This document shows, one piece after another, positions 62,165-64,000 of a stretch of DNA of 64,000 nucleotides. The translations under genes were made by a program, and so were the position numbers. Under the pieces are notes generated by a model. That model did no database searches and was not told the DNA's origin. It was given only the letters and a program-made list of their open reading frames with translations. Positions within the stretch are counted from its first letter, which is position 1. Every line of letters starts with the position of its first letter. Source of the DNA: Rhodobacteraceae bacterium HLUCCO18 (GTDB lineage: Bacteria; Pseudomonadota; Alphaproteobacteria; Rhodobacterales; Rhodobacteraceae); assembly GCA_001314805.1 (NCBI GenBank), contig LJSY01000002.1, forward strand, positions 62,001-126,000, given 5' to 3'.

Positions 62165-63466
62165 ATGTACGGCGAACCGAAACCGCCAGAACCGGCCGGC
62201 CCCGCCATTCGGGTCCCCTCGGGAACCGTGGGGGATGCACGGCGGCCGCCGCGGATTCTCGTCCTCGACGACAGCGCCGCGCAACGGAAGCTGCTGGTGA
62301 CGCTCCTGCGTCGATGGGGATTCGAAGCGACGGCCTGCGCCGATCCCGAAGACGCACTGACCATCGCGCAGGACCCCGCGATCGGACTGATCGTGTCCGA
62401 CTGGATGATGCCGGGCATGACCGGGCCGGAATTCTGCCGCCGCCTGCGCGCCTCGGGGCGGGACGGATATCAGTACGTCATTCTTCTCACGTCGAAATCC
62501 GACACCAGCGACCTGTCGGAGGGGCTGGCGGCGGGCGCCGACGATTTCCTGACCAAGCCGGTCTCGCCGCACGAGCTGAAGGCGCGCCTGAACGCGGGCG
62601 CGCGCATCGTCGCCATGCAGGCGGAACTGATCGAAAAGACCCGGTCTCTGGGCGACGCGCTGGCCAAGATCCGTCAGCTTTACGACGCGATCGAGACCGA
62701 CCTCGATGAGGCCCGAAGGCTGCAGACGTCCTTTCTGGACGACACGCATCGCCGGTTCGCCTCGGCGCGGGTGTCGCTGTGGCTGAAGGCCAGCGGCCAT
62801 GTGGGCGGGGACATGGTGGGCTTTTTCGAGGTCTCGCCACAGGTTTTCGGCTTCTATTCGATGGACGTCTCGGGCCACGGCGTCGCGGCGGGCATGCTTG
62901 CCGCGCGCGTCGCCGGAATGCTCCGGGACAATGCGCCCGATCTCAATATCGCCCTGTCCTTCATCGGCGGGGGGCACTTCGCGCCGGTTCCGCCGGACAT
63001 GGTCGCGGCGCAACTGAACGCGCAGATCCTCAACGAGGCCAAGGGCGAGCGGTATCTCACGCTGTGCCTCGGGTTTCTGGACCAACGCAGCGGCGTGATC
63101 CGGATGGTGCAGGCCGGCCACCCCACGCCGCTCCTGCTGCGCGCGGACGGCGGGATCGAGCGGCTTGGAAACGGGGGCATGCCGCTCGGCCTGATACCCG
63201 AGGCCCGATACAGACAGTTCGAGTTCCTCATGCGCGCAGGTGACAAGCTTCTGCTCTATTCGGACGGGTTGACCGAATGCCCGGTGGCTGACGGCACGTA
63301 TCTGGAGGAGGACGGGCTGGTGGAGCTTTGCAGACTGCATGGCCACGCAAGCGGCGAAGACATGATTGCCCGCATGGCGGCCGACCTGGAAGAGATGTCG
63401 GGAGGCGTGGATTTCCCCGATGATGCCTCGGCACTCCTGGTGGAGTTCGACGGCCCGAGCGGCTAG
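62165..63466 (+). CDS. Response regulator with PP2C-type (RsbU/SpoIIE) phosphatase domain
   Basis: 433 residues from the ATG at 62165 (MYGEPKPPEP), with GAGG 5 nt upstream. Receiver domain: Asp 35/36, phospho-acceptor Asp 79 (IVSDWMMPG), Ser/Thr 110 and Lys 131 (FLTKPVSP). A coiled-coil linker (about 145-190) leads to the PP2C domain with FYSMDVSGHGVAAGM and a late DDASALLV, both Asp metal ligands. Such proteins dephosphorylate anti-sigma antagonists or related targets. It overlaps the Nudix gene by 4 nt at its end. Confidence 0.9.
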   Translation: MYGEPKPPEPAGPAIRVPSGTVGDARRPPRILVLDDSAAQRKLLVTLLRRWGFEATACADPEDALTIAQDPAIGLIVSDWMMPGMTGPEFCRRLRASGRDGYQYVILLTSKSDTSDLSEGLAAGADDFLTKPVSPHELKARLNAGARIVAMQAELIEKTRSLGDALAKIRQLYDAIETDLDEARRLQTSFLDDTHRRFASARVSLWLKASGHVGGDMVGFFEVSPQVFGFYSMDVSGHGVAAGMLAARVAGMLRDNAPDLNIALSFIGGGHFAPVPPDMVAAQLNAQILNEAKGERYLTLCLGFLDQRSGVIRMVQAGHPTPLLLRADGGIERLGNGGMPLGLIPEARYRQFEFLMRAGDKLLLYSDGLTECPVADGTYLEEDGLVELCRLHGHASGEDMIARMAADLEEMSGGVDFPDDASALLVEFDGPSG

Positions 63467-63909
63467 CGCCGCAGCTTCAGCCAGCGGGACACGAAATGCC
63501 GGTCACCGGACACGGCCAGCAGATCGCAGGCCTCGGCCCATGGCAGGAAGACGGCGCTGTGCCCGTCTTCCGTCGGCTCCGACCGTCGCGGCCCGAGGCG
63601 GGCGGCGTAGATGTGGCACTGCTTCTGCGCATGCAGGTCATATTCCGGCATGTAGGTGAACCGGTGGAACATGCCGAGCCGGCGCAGCCCATGGATCGCG
63701 TAGCCGGTTTCCTCCATCACCTCGCGGGCAAGCGCGCCCTGCGGGCTTTCGCCCGGATCGATGCCGCCGCCCGGCAGTTGCAATTCTGGGCGTGGCTCTT
63801 CCTGAAAGGTGGCGAGAAGACCATCGCCCGCGTCAATGATCGCATAGACCCCGGGTCGGGGCGTGTAGCGCTGCCCGGTCAAGGGTTGACGGCCAAATCG
63901 ACGGTTCAT
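63463..63909 (-). CDS. Nudix hydrolase
   Basis: 148 residues from the ATG at 63909 (MNRRFGRQPL). The Nudix box G-x5-E-x7-RE-x2-EE-x-G is intact at residues 48-69 (GGIDPGESPQG, then AREVMEETG). The substrate, such as an NDP-sugar, (d)NTP or ADP-ribose, is not predictable. The start overlaps the stop of an upstream partial gene as ATGA, so it probably belongs to a leftward operon entering from the right edge. Confidence 0.87.
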   Translation of the reverse strand: MNRRFGRQPLTGQRYTPRPGVYAIIDAGDGLLATFQEEPRPELQLPGGGIDPGESPQGALAREVMEETGYAIHGLRRLGMFHRFTYMPEYDLHAQKQCHIYAARLGPRRSEPTEDGHSAVFLPWAEACDLLAVSGDRHFVSRWLKLRR

Positions 63910-64000
63910 GCTGTGCCCTGCAACTGCGCCACCCGTTGTGCCACCCGTGCGGCCTCTCGCCAAGCCGAAAGCCATCGGCTATGGGTCGCGCATGATGAAA
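63906..64000 (-). CDS. C-terminal end of an unidentified gene
   Basis: Reading leftward from the right edge, one frame gives about 31 residues ending REAARVAQRVAQLQGTA and a TGA that overlaps the Nudix start as ATGA. The coupling and the protein-like composition (Ala/Arg/Gln helix) suggest a real gene end. The fragment is too short to name. Confidence 0.45.
   Translation of the reverse strand, partial: SSCATHSRWLSAWREAARVAQRVAQLQGTA

Overview
This 64 kb GC-rich window comes from a phototrophic alphaproteobacterium of the Rhodobacteraceae/Roseobacter type (order Rhodobacterales). The basis is gene content and order: a photosynthesis gene cluster (PGC) laid out as in Rhodobacter relatives, the ppsR/ppaA regulators, crtA (spheroidenone series), 5-aminolevulinate synthase rather than a C5 route, and an oxygen-dependent AcsF cyclase. 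The window cannot say whether the organism is an aerobic anoxygenic phototroph or a facultative purple bacterium.

Region 1 (1-33.9 kb) is the right-hand part of the PGC. It opens with the 3' end of pufM and a reaction-centre cytochrome gene, pufC, which carries only three CxxCH haem motifs. A terminator and dxs follow. On the minus strand, bchG, a PucC-like transporter, bchP and idi form one run with 4-nt start/stop overlaps, preceded upstream by ppaA and ppsR. On the plus strand, bchF-N-B-H-L-M, lhaA, puhA-B-C, a probable bciE, acsF, puhE and hemA form a tightly packed superoperon, followed by cytochrome c2 (cycA) and a strong terminator. crtA-bchI-bchD-bchO run leftward and crtI-crtB-tspO run rightward from a shared divergent promoter. 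PpsR/CrtJ palindromes (TGT-N12-ACA) lie before bchG, between ppaA and bchF (two), and between crtA and crtI (two). bchC/X/Y/Z, crtC/D/E/F and pufB/A/L are not in the window and presumably lie to the left.

Region 2 (33.9-39.8 kb) starts at a shared terminator that marks the PGC edge. It holds the housekeeping transcription/translation operon rimP-nusA-ylxR-infB on the minus strand, preceded by a small I78-type inhibitor lipoprotein gene.

Region 3 (39.8-64 kb) is ordinary chromosomal backbone. It holds glutathione-dependent formaldehyde detoxification (alcohol dehydrogenase class III and S-formylglutathione hydrolase, separated by about 3.5 kb), a NYN-LOTUS protein, a divergent TetR/AEC-transporter pair with a candidate operator, a HAD hydrolase, an ornithine-cyclodeaminase-like protein, an MFS carrier, ZapE, two HupE-like membrane proteins, folC-accD, a CPBP protease, ilvD, several lineage-restricted unknowns, argG, ilvA, a divergent Hpt/response-regulator-phosphatase pair and a Nudix hydrolase.

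I see no insertion sequences, phage genes, CRISPR arrays, tRNA or rRNA genes. The most unusual items are the triheme PufC, an intergenic repeat whose core also occurs in frame inside bchB, the mirrored CATAAT/PpsR promoters between crtA and crtI, and the small unknown genes. No wholly new system is evident.
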